Source of the DNA: Paraburkholderia fungorum
GTDB lineage: Bacteria > Pseudomonadota > Gammaproteobacteria > Burkholderiales > Burkholderiaceae
NCBI RefSeq assembly: GCF_902833645.1
Contig: NZ_CADFGE010000002.1
Span: forward strand, 838,609-902,608
Length of the DNA: 64,000 nt
Reading direction: 5' to 3'
Shown here: positions 46,476 to 55,002 of the stretch, one piece after another
Layout: each line of letters begins with the position of its first letter
How positions within the stretch are numbered: the first letter of the stretch is position 1
Translations under genes and position numbers: made by a program
The notes under the pieces: generated by a model
What the model saw: only the letters and a program-made list of their open reading frames with translations
Databases searched by the model: none
What the model was told of the DNA's origin: nothing

Positions 46476-48047
46476 TCAATGAGCGTCGGGCGGCGGCGCG
46501 GTGTTGCCGAATGGGCGAGAGAGCAGCACGCTTAGCAAGCCGACGACAAAACAGAGCGACAGCGCAAAAAACGTATCGGAGAACGTAAGTACGAGCGCTT
46601 CGCGCATTAGCAGTGCATGCAACTGCCCGAGGCCCGCATTGGCCGCATTCAGCGCATCCCCGCCGACTTGCGCAAAATGCGCGCTTTGCCGCTGCAAGAT
46701 CGATTCGACGACCGGACGGCCCGCGCTCAGATGTTCGTCGAGCCGCTCGTAGTGGAGATTCAAGCGGTCGTTGAGCATGGTGCTGCTCACTGCAATGCCG
46801 ATTGCACCGCCCAGATTGCGCATCAGATTGAACAGCCCGCTGGCGGACCGCAGTCTCGACATCGGCAACGAACCGAGCGCCATCGTGACGATGGGTGGAA
46901 TGCAGAACTGCTGGCCGATGCCACGCAACGCCTGCGGGATCAGCAACTCCTGCCAGCCCCATTGATTGGTCAGCGGCACATACAGATAACAGCCGACGCC
47001 GAACAGCACGAGGCCGAACACCAGCAGGATCCGCATGTCGACGAAGCGCGCGACCACCGAATAGGCAACCATCGCGACCAGCTGAAAACAGCCGACCGAC
47101 AGCAACGCCACGCCGATCTGCAACGAATCGAACCCGCGCACACGCGACAGGAACAAGGGCGTAAGAAACACCGCGCAGAAGATCCCGATGCCGGTGATGA
47201 ACGACAGCAGGCTGCCAATGCCGAAGTTGCGGATCGCCAATGCACGCAAATCGACGATCGGCTCCTTCGCGGTAAACGCATGCACGATGAACAGGAACCC
47301 GCTGATCGCGGCGATCCATGTGCACGTCACGATCACGTCGTCGCCGAACCAGTTCTTGCGTGGTCCCTCTTCCAGCACATATTCAAGGCAGCCGAGAAAA
47401 CCGGACATCAGAAGGATGCCGAGGTAGTCGCCCTTCTTCAGCAGAGACAGATCGACGTTGTCGAAGTGCACGTACTTCGGCACCATCAGCGTCACGGCCA
47501 GGCCCGGCACCAGGTTCAGATAGAACAACCAGTGCCATGACCATTGCGACGTGATCCAGCCGCCGATCACCGGGCCGACGGTCGGTGCGAGCGTGGCAAG
47601 CGCGCTGATGGTAGTGGACGCAATCAGGCGCTGCTTGCCGGGGAACAGCACGAACGCCGTGGTGAACACCGTCGGGATCATCGCGGCGCCGAGCGCGCCC
47701 TGCAAACCGCGGAACAGAATCATCGAGTTGATGTCCCACGCGAGACCGCATAGCATGCTGGTCACCGTGAAGCCGAGCGCGGAGAACGCGAACACCCAAC
47801 GCGTCGAGAATACGCGGGTGAGCCAGCCGGACATCGGAATCACCAGAATCTCAGCGATCAGATACGAGGTCTGTACCCACGAGAGCTCGTCCTGGCTCGC
47901 GGACAAACCGCCGCCGATATCCTTGAGCGACGACGCAACGATCTGAATATCGAGCGTCGCCATGAAAAACCCGATGCACATCAGCGTGAACGCAAGGACT
48001 TTGGTTCGCGTCGGCAGGTCGGCGGGATTGGCGAGAACTTGAGTCAT
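46476..48047 (-). CDS. DHA2-family drug:proton antiporter (EmrB/QacA type)
   Basis: A 523-residue MFS transporter with about 14 helices. Motif A-like and antiporter motif C segments are visible: DIQIVASSLKDIGGGLSASQ at the first helix, GWLTRVFSTRWVFAF after helix 2, LGAAMIPTVFTTAFVLFP and TISALATLAPTVGPVIGGWI (motif C). ATG 48047 (MTQVLANPAD) avoids overlap with the upstream gene; a start at 48089 would overlap it by 35 bp. It lies 7 bp after the EmrA-like gene. The pumped drug is unknown. Confidence 0.93.
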   Translation of the reverse strand: MTQVLANPADLPTRTKVLAFTLMCIGFFMATLDIQIVASSLKDIGGGLSASQDELSWVQTSYLIAEILVIPMSGWLTRVFSTRWVFAFSALGFTVTSMLCGLAWDINSMILFRGLQGALGAAMIPTVFTTAFVLFPGKQRLIASTTISALATLAPTVGPVIGGWITSQWSWHWLFYLNLVPGLAVTLMVPKYVHFDNVDLSLLKKGDYLGILLMSGFLGCLEYVLEEGPRKNWFGDDVIVTCTWIAAISGFLFIVHAFTAKEPIVDLRALAIRNFGIGSLLSFITGIGIFCAVFLTPLFLSRVRGFDSLQIGVALLSVGCFQLVAMVAYSVVARFVDMRILLVFGLVLFGVGCYLYVPLTNQWGWQELLIPQALRGIGQQFCIPPIVTMALGSLPMSRLRSASGLFNLMRNLGGAIGIAVSSTMLNDRLNLHYERLDEHLSAGRPVVESILQRQSAHFAQVGGDALNAANAGLGQLHALLMREALVLTFSDTFFALSLCFVVGLLSVLLSRPFGNTAPPPDAH

Positions 48048-48054
48048 GACAGGT

Positions 48055-49155
48055 TCATCCACGCGCCGGCGTGTTGCCGGCATCGACATGCACCTTCACC
48101 GTCGCCGAGAGTCCAGGCCGCAGCACGCCTTGCATGTCCTTCGGCACATCGAGACGCACGCGCACCGGCACGCGCTGCACGATCTTCGTAAAGTTGCCGG
48201 TGGCGTTCTCGGCCGGCAGCACGCTAAAAGTCGCGCCGGTCGCGGGTGCAAGGCTCTCAACCACGCCGTGAAACCGTTGGCTCGATGCATCCAGATCGAC
48301 ATCCACACGGTCCCCCACATGCATCTTCTTCAGCTGGTCTTCCTTGAAGTTGGCGTCGACCCACAGTCCGCTCGACGGCACCACGGTCAGCAGCGATACG
48401 CCCGTGTTCGCCAGCAGGCCGACGCGCGCGGTGCGATTGCCGACGTAACCGTCGATCGGCGAGCGGATCGTCGTGTACTCCACATTCAATGCCGCAACCC
48501 GTTGCGCCGCCTGTGCGGTGGCGATGCGCGCCTCGGCGTCGCCGATCTGCGCGTCGAGTACGGCGATCTGCCGCTGCGCTGCAATCAGCGCCGCGCTGCT
48601 GCGGTCGACCGCGGCATGCGCCTTGGACAGATCGGCGTCCGCACGCTCCACGACCTGGTTCGATACGGCGTCGTCCTTCACCAGTTCGCGGTAGCGCAAC
48701 TGATCGGCGGCGCTGCGCGTCAACTCGGCGCCGGACGCGCGAACCTCGGCGGCCTGCTCGTTGATGGTGGCAAGCTGCAAGGATTTCTTCGCCTGCAATT
48801 CGGTGACGGCCGCCTGTGCGCTCTCCACTTCCGCGCTGGCCTGCGCGAGCCGAGCGTCGTAATCGCGCGCATCGAGGCGGATCAACACCTGATTCGCGTG
48901 GACAAACTGGTTGTCGCGCACCAGTACATCCGTCACGAAGCCGTTCACTTTCGGCGACATCACGGTCACATCGCCACCGACGTAGGCATCGTCCGTCGTT
49001 TCGACAAAACGGCCGACGAAGAACCAGTACGACGCAGCCAGCGCGAGCACGGCAAGCACCGCGATGATCGCGAGCAGCATCCATGGAATGCGCCGCGCCG
49101 GTTTGGCGGCGTTGGCCGCGCTGGGCGGCGCAATTGTCGAAGGTGTAGTGGACAT
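48055..49155 (-). CDS. EmrA-type membrane fusion protein
   Basis: A 366-residue HlyD/EmrA-like periplasmic adaptor: N-terminal membrane anchor (about 25-48, WMLLAIIAVLAVLALAASYW), FVETTDDAYVGGDVTVMSPK typical of EmrA, an alpha-hairpin (about 95-210) and lipoyl and beta-barrel parts (RSPIDGYVGNRTARVG, TVVPSSGLWVDANFKEDQLK). ATG 49155 is chosen since the sequence before it does not resemble family members. First gene of the emrA-emrB-nodT operon. A near-copy of the MarR operator is 11 bases upstream (49167-49178). Confidence 0.92.
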   Translation of the reverse strand: MSTTPSTIAPPSAANAAKPARRIPWMLLAIIAVLAVLALAASYWFFVGRFVETTDDAYVGGDVTVMSPKVNGFVTDVLVRDNQFVHANQVLIRLDARDYDARLAQASAEVESAQAAVTELQAKKSLQLATINEQAAEVRASGAELTRSAADQLRYRELVKDDAVSNQVVERADADLSKAHAAVDRSSAALIAAQRQIAVLDAQIGDAEARIATAQAAQRVAALNVEYTTIRSPIDGYVGNRTARVGLLANTGVSLLTVVPSSGLWVDANFKEDQLKKMHVGDRVDVDLDASSQRFHGVVESLAPATGATFSVLPAENATGNFTKIVQRVPVRVRLDVPKDMQGVLRPGLSATVKVHVDAGNTPARG

Positions 49156-49166
49156 GATTGTCGTCT

Positions 49167-49178
49167 GTGTGTATGCAC
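49167..49178. promoter_or_regulatory. MarR-type operator upstream of emrA-like gene (11/12 match)
   Basis: GTGTGTATGCAC differs by one base from GTGCGTATGCAC, the perfect palindrome found at the two marR genes. It lies 11 bases before the emrA-like start codon, in a place where a bound regulator would block transcription of the efflux operon. Confidence 0.65.
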
Positions 49179-49241
49179 TCGTTGCGTTGAAAAAACAGCG
49201 CGTGACAGCGCGCCGCCCGTGAGTCGCCGTACTTGCGACGG

Positions 49242-49664
49242 CTAGATTGAATCCCGTGTGATGGCGAACAATTCGCCTCGCAGCGCCGCCGCGCGCCTTT
49301 CGCCGAACCGGTGCTCGAATTCGGCCTGGGCGGCATGCCAATGTTCACGTCCTGCCTGGAGACGCTGCTCGCCTGCTGCAGTCAGCGCGATCGTCAGCGC
49401 CCGCGCGTCGGCACCGAGTGCCTCGCTCGACACCAGACCATTGCGGCGTAGCGGCTGGATCGTGCGGACCAGCGTGGTGCGCTCCATGCGCATGGCTTCG
49501 GCCATCTGTTTCATCGTCATCGGTCCGGTGCGCTTGAGCCGCCCCAGCAGTGAAAACTGTGTGATGGTCAATCCGACATTCGCCAGATGCCGGTCGTATA
49601 TCTGCGACACATAGCGTGCGGCCTGGCGAATCGCAAAACAGTCGTCGTCGAAGAGCCCATCCAT
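49242..49664 (-). CDS. MarR-family regulator 1
   Basis: A 140-residue winged-helix regulator. Conserved: FAIRQAARYVSQIYDRHLAN, LTITQFSLLGRL, MTMKQMAEAMRMERTTLVRT (recognition helix) and IQPLRRNGLVSSE. ATG 49664 is chosen for GGGA 9 bases upstream; ATG 49679 is possible and would add MGRAT. It is a close paralogue of regulator 2 just upstream and lies 86 bp before the emrA-like gene. The palindrome GTGCGTATGCAC at 49686-49697 is in front of it. Probably represses the efflux operon and itself; the inducer is unknown. Confidence 0.92.
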   Translation of the reverse strand: MDGLFDDDCFAIRQAARYVSQIYDRHLANVGLTITQFSLLGRLKRTGPMTMKQMAEAMRMERTTLVRTIQPLRRNGLVSSEALGADARALTIALTAAGEQRLQAGREHWHAAQAEFEHRFGERRAAALRGELFAITRDSI

Positions 49665-49685
49665 CGTTGCACGTCCCATTCGTGA

Positions 49686-49697
49686 GTGCGTATGCAC
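49686..49697. promoter_or_regulatory. MarR operator palindrome, copy 1
   Basis: GTGCGTATGCAC, with GTGC/GCAC arms, 7-22 bases upstream of the two possible starts of MarR regulator 1. It is the exact reverse complement of the copy at 50184-50195. A separate stem GCTCGTT-GA-AACGAGC sits at 49716-49731. Confidence 0.75.
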
Positions 49698-49744
49698 ACA
49701 ATCAGGCAGACCAACGCTCGTTGAAACGAGCCGATCCATTCTGT

Positions 49745-50167
49745 CTATCCGGTGATGCTGAACAACTCGGCGCGCAGCGCTTTTGCACGCGCGTGGCCGA
49801 ACTTTTCCTCGAACTCGTCCTGCGCAGCACGCCATGCAATGGCCGCCTGATCGAAGGTGGCTTCGCCCTGCTTCGTGAGACTGAACAGAAACGTGCGGCC
49901 GTCATGCTCCGCGGCTTCCGCGACCACCAGCCCGTCGCGTTGCAATGGCTTCATGGCACGGACCAGCGTGGTGCGCTCCATGACCATGGCATCGGCGAGA
50001 TCCAGCATCGTCAGGTTCGGCGTTCGCGCGAGCCTCGCGAGAATCGTGAACTGCGCCGCCGTCAGCCCGACCTGGCCAAGATGGCGCTCGTAAATCTGCG
50101 TGACGTGCCGGGCCGCCTGGCGCAGCGCGAAACAATTGCATTCGTCGTAAGAGAGAGGACGGTTCAT
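49745..50167 (-). CDS. MarR-family regulator 2
   Basis: A 140-residue MarR protein highly similar to regulator 1: CFALRQAARHVTQIYERHLG, LTAAQFTILARL, LTMLDLADAMVMERTTLVRA and MKPLQRDGLVVAE. ATG 50167 (MNRPLSYDE) matches the paralogue in length. There is no Shine-Dalgarno; the -10 hexamer TAGACT (50180-50175) ends only 7 bases before the ATG, so the mRNA may be leaderless. The operator palindrome lies between -35 TTGACT (50203-50198) and -10, typical for a self-repressing regulator. The two tandem paralogues may form hetero- or homodimers. Confidence 0.92.
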   Translation of the reverse strand: MNRPLSYDECNCFALRQAARHVTQIYERHLGQVGLTAAQFTILARLARTPNLTMLDLADAMVMERTTLVRAMKPLQRDGLVVAEAAEHDGRTFLFSLTKQGEATFDQAAIAWRAAQDEFEEKFGHARAKALRAELFSITG

Positions 50168-50174
50168 GGTAGGC

Positions 50175-50203
50175 AGTCTATATGTGCATACGCACAGAGT
50201 CAA
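50175..50203 (-). promoter_or_regulatory. marR2 promoter with embedded operator
   Basis: -35 TTGACT (50203-50198), 17-bp spacer, -10 TAGACT (50180-50175) on the minus strand. The palindrome GTGCATACGCAC (plus strand 50184-50195) fills the spacer. A regulator bound there would exclude RNA polymerase. Confidence 0.7.
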
Positions 50204-50373
50204 GTTTGCTCGCGTTGAACACTGTGTTGCGAAATCTGCTCAGCGCGCAGGTCCGTAGCGAAGGTTCATACATACGTCCGTTTGAAATCCCGATGTAAGG
50301 CCCATGGCACGGCGATAAAATCCATGGCTCGAGTTTGGATTACTGCCACTATATACAAGTTCGCAGCAGCGGC

Positions 50374-50397
50374 TTAATGTTCACCCGCAAACATTAA
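50374..50397. repeat. Perfect inverted repeat TTAATGTT/AACATTAA
   Basis: TTAATGTT (50374-50381), 8-base loop, AACATTAA (50390-50397). The same ACATTAA motif forms a 12-bp palindrome, GACATTAATGTC (50418-50429), across the ribosome site and start codon of the small ORF at 50425. The arms could pair alternatively in RNA or serve as protein-binding sites. Confidence 0.7.
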
Positions 50398-50424
50398 ATC
50401 TAATAACAGGCCAAGGAGACATTA

Positions 50425-50535
50425 ATGTCATCCATAACAACTCCGGCGAGATTCGCAATCCGGATTGCATACGCCGTATCGATTATCTGCATTAATTCCA
50501 TTGCCGCTACGGCTTATCCAGCTTGCCTGACCTGA
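50425..50535 (+). CDS. 36-residue hydrophobic peptide ORF
   Basis: ATG 50425 is preceded by AAGGAG (50413-50418) at the ideal spacing of 6. The product begins MSSITTPARFAIRI and has a hydrophobic stretch AYAVSIICINSIAATA, followed by YPACLT and a stop, so it resembles a signal peptide plus a few residues, or a single-pass small membrane peptide with two Cys. The neighbour downstream is a DUF2957 lipoprotein 293 bp away. A second frame, shifted by one base, stays open from 50496 to 50699, so a frameshifted longer gene cannot be excluded. Family unknown. Evidence is the translation signal only. Confidence 0.4.
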   Translation: MSSITTPARFAIRIAYAVSIICINSIAATAYPACLT

Positions 50536-50828
50536 TAAAACGGCCTACGCCTCGGCCGCTGGTGCAGGCATGCGTCGGAGATGGCTTGCGAGCCTGTTTA
50601 CGCGTATTTAAATCGGCCCATGGCGGCGATCCGGCTAAGGGCGTCCGATATTGGACGGGCATGACCGCACCGAGTCGCATTACTCGTCTGGCGAGGTAAA
50701 AAGCAAGCCGATACGTGGCTTCAGCCATTCAGACGGCAAGCAGAATCCCGGCTAATCGAGCCGCCTGATCGGGGTCATTGCAGCAGACGAATTAATAACG
50801 AACGGCGATTCATGAGGAGACAAACAAA
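50536..50828. other. Gap before the DUF2957 gene
   Basis: 293 bp with no supported gene. It holds a palindromic CGTCC-GATATT-GGACG (50642-50657) and the likely promoter of the DUF2957 gene, which has GAGGAG (50814-50819) as ribosome site. Confidence 0.45.
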
Positions 50829-52445
50829 ATGGCATTCAAACAGCGCGGCGGTTCATCCGTCGCGACACGCGTCGCCACGCTCGTACTGCCTGTGGTGCTC
50901 GCCGCCTGTGGCGGCGGCAAATCCGACGACCCGGCAGCCGTAGCGGTACCGCAATGCTCGGGCAGTTCCTGCCCGCCGCAAGGTCAGCCGGCCGGCACCC
51001 CGGTTGTCGGCGCCAAGCTGTGCCCCGACACGCTCGACTATTCGACGACCTATACCGGCGGCTCGGGCAGCGGCGAATACATCAAGATGAAATTCGATTC
51101 GACGAAGAAGCAATACCAGATGACCTTCATCGAATCGGCCGTGCCGACTTCGGCGGGCCAGGTCAACAGCACGCGGGCCGGCATGACGATCACCGGCGAC
51201 TACGACAACCCGGGCGGTGCATTTGCGCTGCCGACCGCCGAACAGAACCGCTGCGCGATCATGCTGAAGAACGGCAAGACCGCCGACGGCAGCTACAGCG
51301 TCACGATCAATCCGCAGGACCCGCCGATGCTGTTCGTCGGCCAGGGGATCATCGGCGGCGGGATTCCAGGAGCGACGATTCAGTTCGACGGACTCGAACC
51401 CTTCCCCGGATTTCTGATTGGTGCCGTGCCCTCGCGCACGTTCGACTCGTATCCGTTCCTCGGCTTCAGCGAAACCGTCACCGACTTCAAGCAGGTGGCC
51501 GGCGCATATAACGAACTGGGATTCCGCGTCAACCCGGAAGGCAGCTTCGCGCAGAGCGCCGACGGCCAATCGATGACCGGCTGGTCGCCGACCGCGATTC
51601 AGGCCAGCGAGACCCTCAACGCGGACGGCTCCTGTACAGCCGATTCGTCGCTGTACTCGTGCGCGATGACCGGCACGCCGTGGACGCTGCGCACCAATGC
51701 CGATGGCACGCCGGACAACGTGTTCGTCAGCGCGAGTTCGCCGCTGTCCCTGAGTTATCCCGCCGTCGGCGTGGGCGTGCTGCAACTGCTCTTCTCGCAA
51801 AGCCAGGCGCACGGCATCATGATCGTCGGCAAGGTGAACAACCAGCTCGTGCCGGTCGTGATTCGCGTCGGCTATGCCCATACCGATGCGAATCCGCTCA
51901 ATATCACGAACAACGCGCTCGACGATCAGCTCGGCATCTCGCTGCTGGCGCCCGCCACGAAGATCGACCAAACGGCGCTGAGCGGCGGATACATCGGCGC
52001 CAACAGCGCTTCGGCATGCGGCGTGGTGACCAGCATCGGCCAGGGTTCCACCGCGATCTACTTCAACGGGCAGTTGGTCTATGTGGCCGTGGGCACGTGC
52101 GGCGACGGCAGCGCCTCGTTCAATGCCGGGGTGAACTACGGCGCCACGTTGTTCCAGAGTCCGTCGGCCGCGTTGCTGAATCCGTTCACCTCGGCGTTGT
52201 CGAGCAACTTCTCGCTCGACTTCACCCAGACCCAGCCGGGTCTCGTCAAGGTGACCGCGAACAAGGACCTGATGTCCGGCGGCACGGCTATCTACAAGGC
52301 GGGGGACACCGGCGTGATGGTGAGGGTGGGCCCGGTGTACGGTCTGCTGATGAACGGGGTCAATCAGCCCAGCTTGACCTACGATCCGGCAAACTATGCC
52401 GGCAAGGTGAATCCGTTTCTTTCGATTGGGGCGTTTGTGCAGTAG
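50829..52445 (+). CDS. DUF2957-type lipoprotein
   Basis: A 538-residue outer-envelope lipoprotein. Signal with lipobox LAAC near residue 27 (VLPVVLAACGGGKS), followed by a Ser/Pro/Cys-rich linker (CSGSSCPPQGQPAG). The rest is a beta-rich body with repeated Gly/Ser/Thr strands such as YSTTYTGGSGSGEYIKMKFD and TTGGYIGANS-like segments, matching the Burkholderia-specific DUF2957 family as I remember it. Function unknown; no catalytic motif seen. A strong terminator follows at 52467-52504. Confidence 0.75.
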   Translation: MAFKQRGGSSVATRVATLVLPVVLAACGGGKSDDPAAVAVPQCSGSSCPPQGQPAGTPVVGAKLCPDTLDYSTTYTGGSGSGEYIKMKFDSTKKQYQMTFIESAVPTSAGQVNSTRAGMTITGDYDNPGGAFALPTAEQNRCAIMLKNGKTADGSYSVTINPQDPPMLFVGQGIIGGGIPGATIQFDGLEPFPGFLIGAVPSRTFDSYPFLGFSETVTDFKQVAGAYNELGFRVNPEGSFAQSADGQSMTGWSPTAIQASETLNADGSCTADSSLYSCAMTGTPWTLRTNADGTPDNVFVSASSPLSLSYPAVGVGVLQLLFSQSQAHGIMIVGKVNNQLVPVVIRVGYAHTDANPLNITNNALDDQLGISLLAPATKIDQTALSGGYIGANSASACGVVTSIGQGSTAIYFNGQLVYVAVGTCGDGSASFNAGVNYGATLFQSPSAALLNPFTSALSSNFSLDFTQTQPGLVKVTANKDLMSGGTAIYKAGDTGVMVRVGPVYGLLMNGVNQPSLTYDPANYAGKVNPFLSIGAFVQ

Positions 52446-52466
52446 GTACGCGCTGCTGAAACGGAA

Positions 52467-52504
52467 AACGGCTCACCGGAGTAATCCGTGAGCCGTTCTG
52501 TTTT
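52467..52504. terminator. Bidirectional intrinsic terminator
   Basis: AACGGCTCACCGGA (52467-52480) pairs with TCCGTGAGCCGTT (52485-52497) with one bulged C and a GTAA loop, then CTGTTTT. On the minus strand it is followed by TTTTCC. It separates the DUF2957 gene and the convergent hutG. Confidence 0.85.
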
Positions 52505-52548
52505 AGCGACCTGCTTCGCCCCCGCGCATTGCTGCGCGGTGCTGTGTG

Positions 52549-53547
52549 TTAAAGCAACCGATACGCCAATCGTGCCGCCGCCCTCGCCGTGCGCTTGTCC
52601 TGATCGAGCGACGGGTTGTATTCCGCGATATCCGCCGCGCGCAGCTTGCCCGACGTACGCACGCGCAGCACCATCGCTTCGACTACCGACAGCGGCACGC
52701 CTAACGCCGCAGGTGCCGAGACGCCAGGGGCGGTAGCAGCCGGGAGCACGTCGAGGTCGATTGTCAGATAGACATCGTCCGCTGCATCCAGCAACTGCTG
52801 GAGCTCATGCAGACGCTGCGGCAATTGCGGTTCCTGCATGTCGCTGTCGAGCACGTAGTGCACGCCAAGTTCTTCTGCATGGGCAAACAGCGAAGCGGTA
52901 TTGCCCAGATCGCTGATACCGAAGCACGCGTAGTTGAACGGCACGCCGCGCTCGGCGCAATCGTTCGCGATCTGATCGAACGGCGTGCCCGAATTGGCGG
53001 GCCGCTTCTGGCGCAGATCGAAGTGCGCATCGAAGTTGATGATAAGCAGCTTGCGGGTTGCCGCCGAAGTGACCGACGCAGCGGCCACGCGAGCCTGATG
53101 CAGGCGCAAACCGCTATACGTCCCCCACGCAACCTCATGACCGCCGCCGAACACCAAAGGCCGGGCGCCGGCCGCGAGCACGTCGCTTATCGCGCTCGCG
53201 AGTTCCGCCTGCGCGCCTTCGAGGTCGCCGTCGTCGCAGATCACATCGCCCGCATCGGCAAGCGTCGCCATCGAGGTCTTCGCCGGCAGGCCGGCCAGCA
53301 CCCGGCGCAATTCCTTCGGCGCATGTGCCGCGCCGGTACGTCCCTGATTGCGCCGCACGCCTTCGTCGGAGCCAAAACCGATAATCACCGGCGCATCGTT
53401 TTCAACTTGCAGTGCGCCGTGAAGCTTAACTTCATGCGCCGGCGCGCCGCCAAACGCCACCACCTGATTGAAAATACGCCGGGTGTCGCCAGGCTCACCG
53501 TCGTCGGAACGGCCGATCCACACCTTGTCGTCGAATGGAACTCTCAT
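52549..53547 (-). CDS. hutG: Formimidoylglutamase (ureohydrolase family)
   Basis: A 332-residue manganese enzyme of the arginase/agmatinase/HutG family, which converts N-formimino-L-glutamate to glutamate and formamide. Metal ligands in [20 protein letters not shown] and [16 protein letters not shown]. The N-terminal part [20 protein letters not shown] is typical of HutG rather than agmatinase. It is the last gene of an operon for a polar amino-acid ABC importer; its ATG overlaps the ATPase stop (53544-53547). No other hut genes are in the window, so it may serve imported substrate. Confidence 0.88.
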   Translation of the reverse strand: MRVPFDDKVWIGRSDDGEPGDTRRIFNQVVAFGGAPAHEVKLHGALQVENDAPVIIGFGSDEGVRRNQGRTGAAHAPKELRRVLAGLPAKTSMATLADAGDVICDDGDLEGAQAELASAISDVLAAGARPLVFGGGHEVAWGTYSGLRLHQARVAAASVTSAATRKLLIINFDAHFDLRQKRPANSGTPFDQIANDCAERGVPFNYACFGISDLGNTASLFAHAEELGVHYVLDSDMQEPQLPQRLHELQQLLDAADDVYLTIDLDVLPAATAPGVSAPAALGVPLSVVEAMVLRVRTSGKLRAADIAEYNPSLDQDKRTARAAARLAYRLL

Positions 53548-54320
53548 GCGCGCGACAACACCGCCTGCAAGAAAGCCCGCGTGCGCGGCTGCGACGGCGC
53601 CGAGAAAATCTCGGCAGGCGGTCCAGCTTCGACGATTACGCCGCCGTCCATCACCACCACCACGTCGGCGACTTCTTTCGCGAAACCCATTTCGTGCGTG
53701 ACGACCACCATCGTCATGCCTTCGCTCGCGAGCAGCTTCATGACCTGCAGCACTTCGCCGACCAGTTCGGGATCGAGTGCGGAAGTCGGCTCGTCGAACA
53801 ACATCACGCGCGGCTGCATCGCCAGCGCGCGAGCAATGGCAACGCGTTGTTTCTGACCGCCCGACAGACTCGCCGGCATCACATGCGCCTTGTGGGCAAG
53901 GCCGACCTTTTCCAGCAAAGCGGTTGCAGTCGCTTCAGCTTCGGCCTTACTGGCGCCACGCAGCATCCGCGGGCCCACCGTGATGTTGTGCAGCACCGAC
54001 AGATGCGGAAACAGATTGAACGACTGAAACACCATGCCCACTTCGGTGCGCAGCGCATTCAGCGAGCGCTCCTTGAGCATCGTCCCATGGTCCACGAGAC
54101 GATGCCCGCAGATATCGATCGTGCCGCCTTCCGCCTGTTCGAGCCCATTGCAGCAGCGCAGAAAAGTACTCTTGCCCGAGCCGCTCGGACCGATCACGAC
54201 CACCACCTGCTGCGGCTGAATGTCGAAATCGATACCGTTGAGCACGGTGTGCGAGCCGAACGATTTGGTGAGCCCACGAATGCTGACGATAGGTTGATCC
54301 ACTTTGGCCACGGTATTCAT
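53544..54320 (-). CDS. Polar amino-acid ABC transporter ATPase
   Basis: A 258-residue ATPase of the GlnQ/HisP/GltL type. Walker [10 protein letters not shown] near residue 46, Q-loop [12 protein letters not shown], signature [15 protein letters not shown], Walker [17 protein letters not shown]-loop VVTHEMGF. Overlaps both neighbours by ATGA (54317-54320 and 53544-53547), so it is translationally coupled to the permease and hutG. Confidence 0.95.
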   Translation of the reverse strand: MNTVAKVDQPIVSIRGLTKSFGSHTVLNGIDFDIQPQQVVVVIGPSGSGKSTFLRCCNGLEQAEGGTIDICGHRLVDHGTMLKERSLNALRTEVGMVFQSFNLFPHLSVLHNITVGPRMLRGASKAEAEATATALLEKVGLAHKAHVMPASLSGGQKQRVAIARALAMQPRVMLFDEPTSALDPELVGEVLQVMKLLASEGMTMVVVTHEMGFAKEVADVVVVMDGGVIVEAGPPAEIFSAPSQPRTRAFLQAVLSRA

Positions 54321-54985
54321 TGCACCATTCCTCCTGCACGCAAGCGGCGCTCCACACGATGCAGCGCGTAATTGGTCGCCTGCGTCAACACCAGATACAC
54401 CAGTGCGATGGCCAGATACACCTCGAGCGAACGGTACGACACGCTAATGATCTTCTGGCCTTCATGCATCAGATCGTCGATAGTCAGCAGCGACACCAGC
54501 GCTGAATTCTTGATCAGTGCGATGAACTCGTTGCCGAGCGGCGGGATCATCCGCACGATCGCCTGCGGCAGAATGATCGCGCGCATGGCCTGCCCGGACG
54601 ACATGCCGATCGAACGCGCCGCTTCCATCTGGCCGCGATCCACCGACTGAATCGCACCGCGTACGATCTCCGATACGTAGGCCGCCGAGTACAGGCCGAG
54701 CCCCAGCATTCCGCACACGAAAGCCGGCAACAGAATGCCGAATTGCGGCAAGCCGAAGAACAGCAGGAAGAGTTGCACGAGCAGCGGCGTGCCGCGGAAA
54801 AACGTGAGGTACGCGGTACAGAAGCCGTACACGATGCGCCGCTGCGGCGTGAGCCGGCCGATACCGATCAACAGGCCCAGCACGCAGCTCAGGCCGAGCG
54901 CGGCGGCGGTCACTTCGACCGTCACCAGCGCGCCATGCATGATGTCCGGCCAGCCGGCGATCACCGGCGAAAAATCGAGTTCCAT
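54317..54985 (-). CDS. Polar amino-acid ABC transporter permease
   Basis: A 222-residue permease of the HisMQ/GlnP family with about five helices. The EAA-type loop reads [20 protein letters not shown] and the conserved [20 protein letters not shown] follows. It may homodimerise, since only one permease gene is present. It is 17 bp after the binding-protein gene. Confidence 0.95.
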   Translation of the reverse strand: MELDFSPVIAGWPDIMHGALVTVEVTAAALGLSCVLGLLIGIGRLTPQRRIVYGFCTAYLTFFRGTPLLVQLFLLFFGLPQFGILLPAFVCGMLGLGLYSAAYVSEIVRGAIQSVDRGQMEAARSIGMSSGQAMRAIILPQAIVRMIPPLGNEFIALIKNSALVSLLTIDDLMHEGQKIISVSYRSLEVYLAIALVYLVLTQATNYALHRVERRLRAGGMVQ

Positions 54986-55002
54986 TATGTCTGCTCAGCC
55001 GG

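Noticed and set aside
50507..50728. A 73-codon open frame on the minus strand before the DUF2957 gene
   Set aside because: No ribosome site, Arg/Ser-rich, and it overlaps the better-supported small ORF region.
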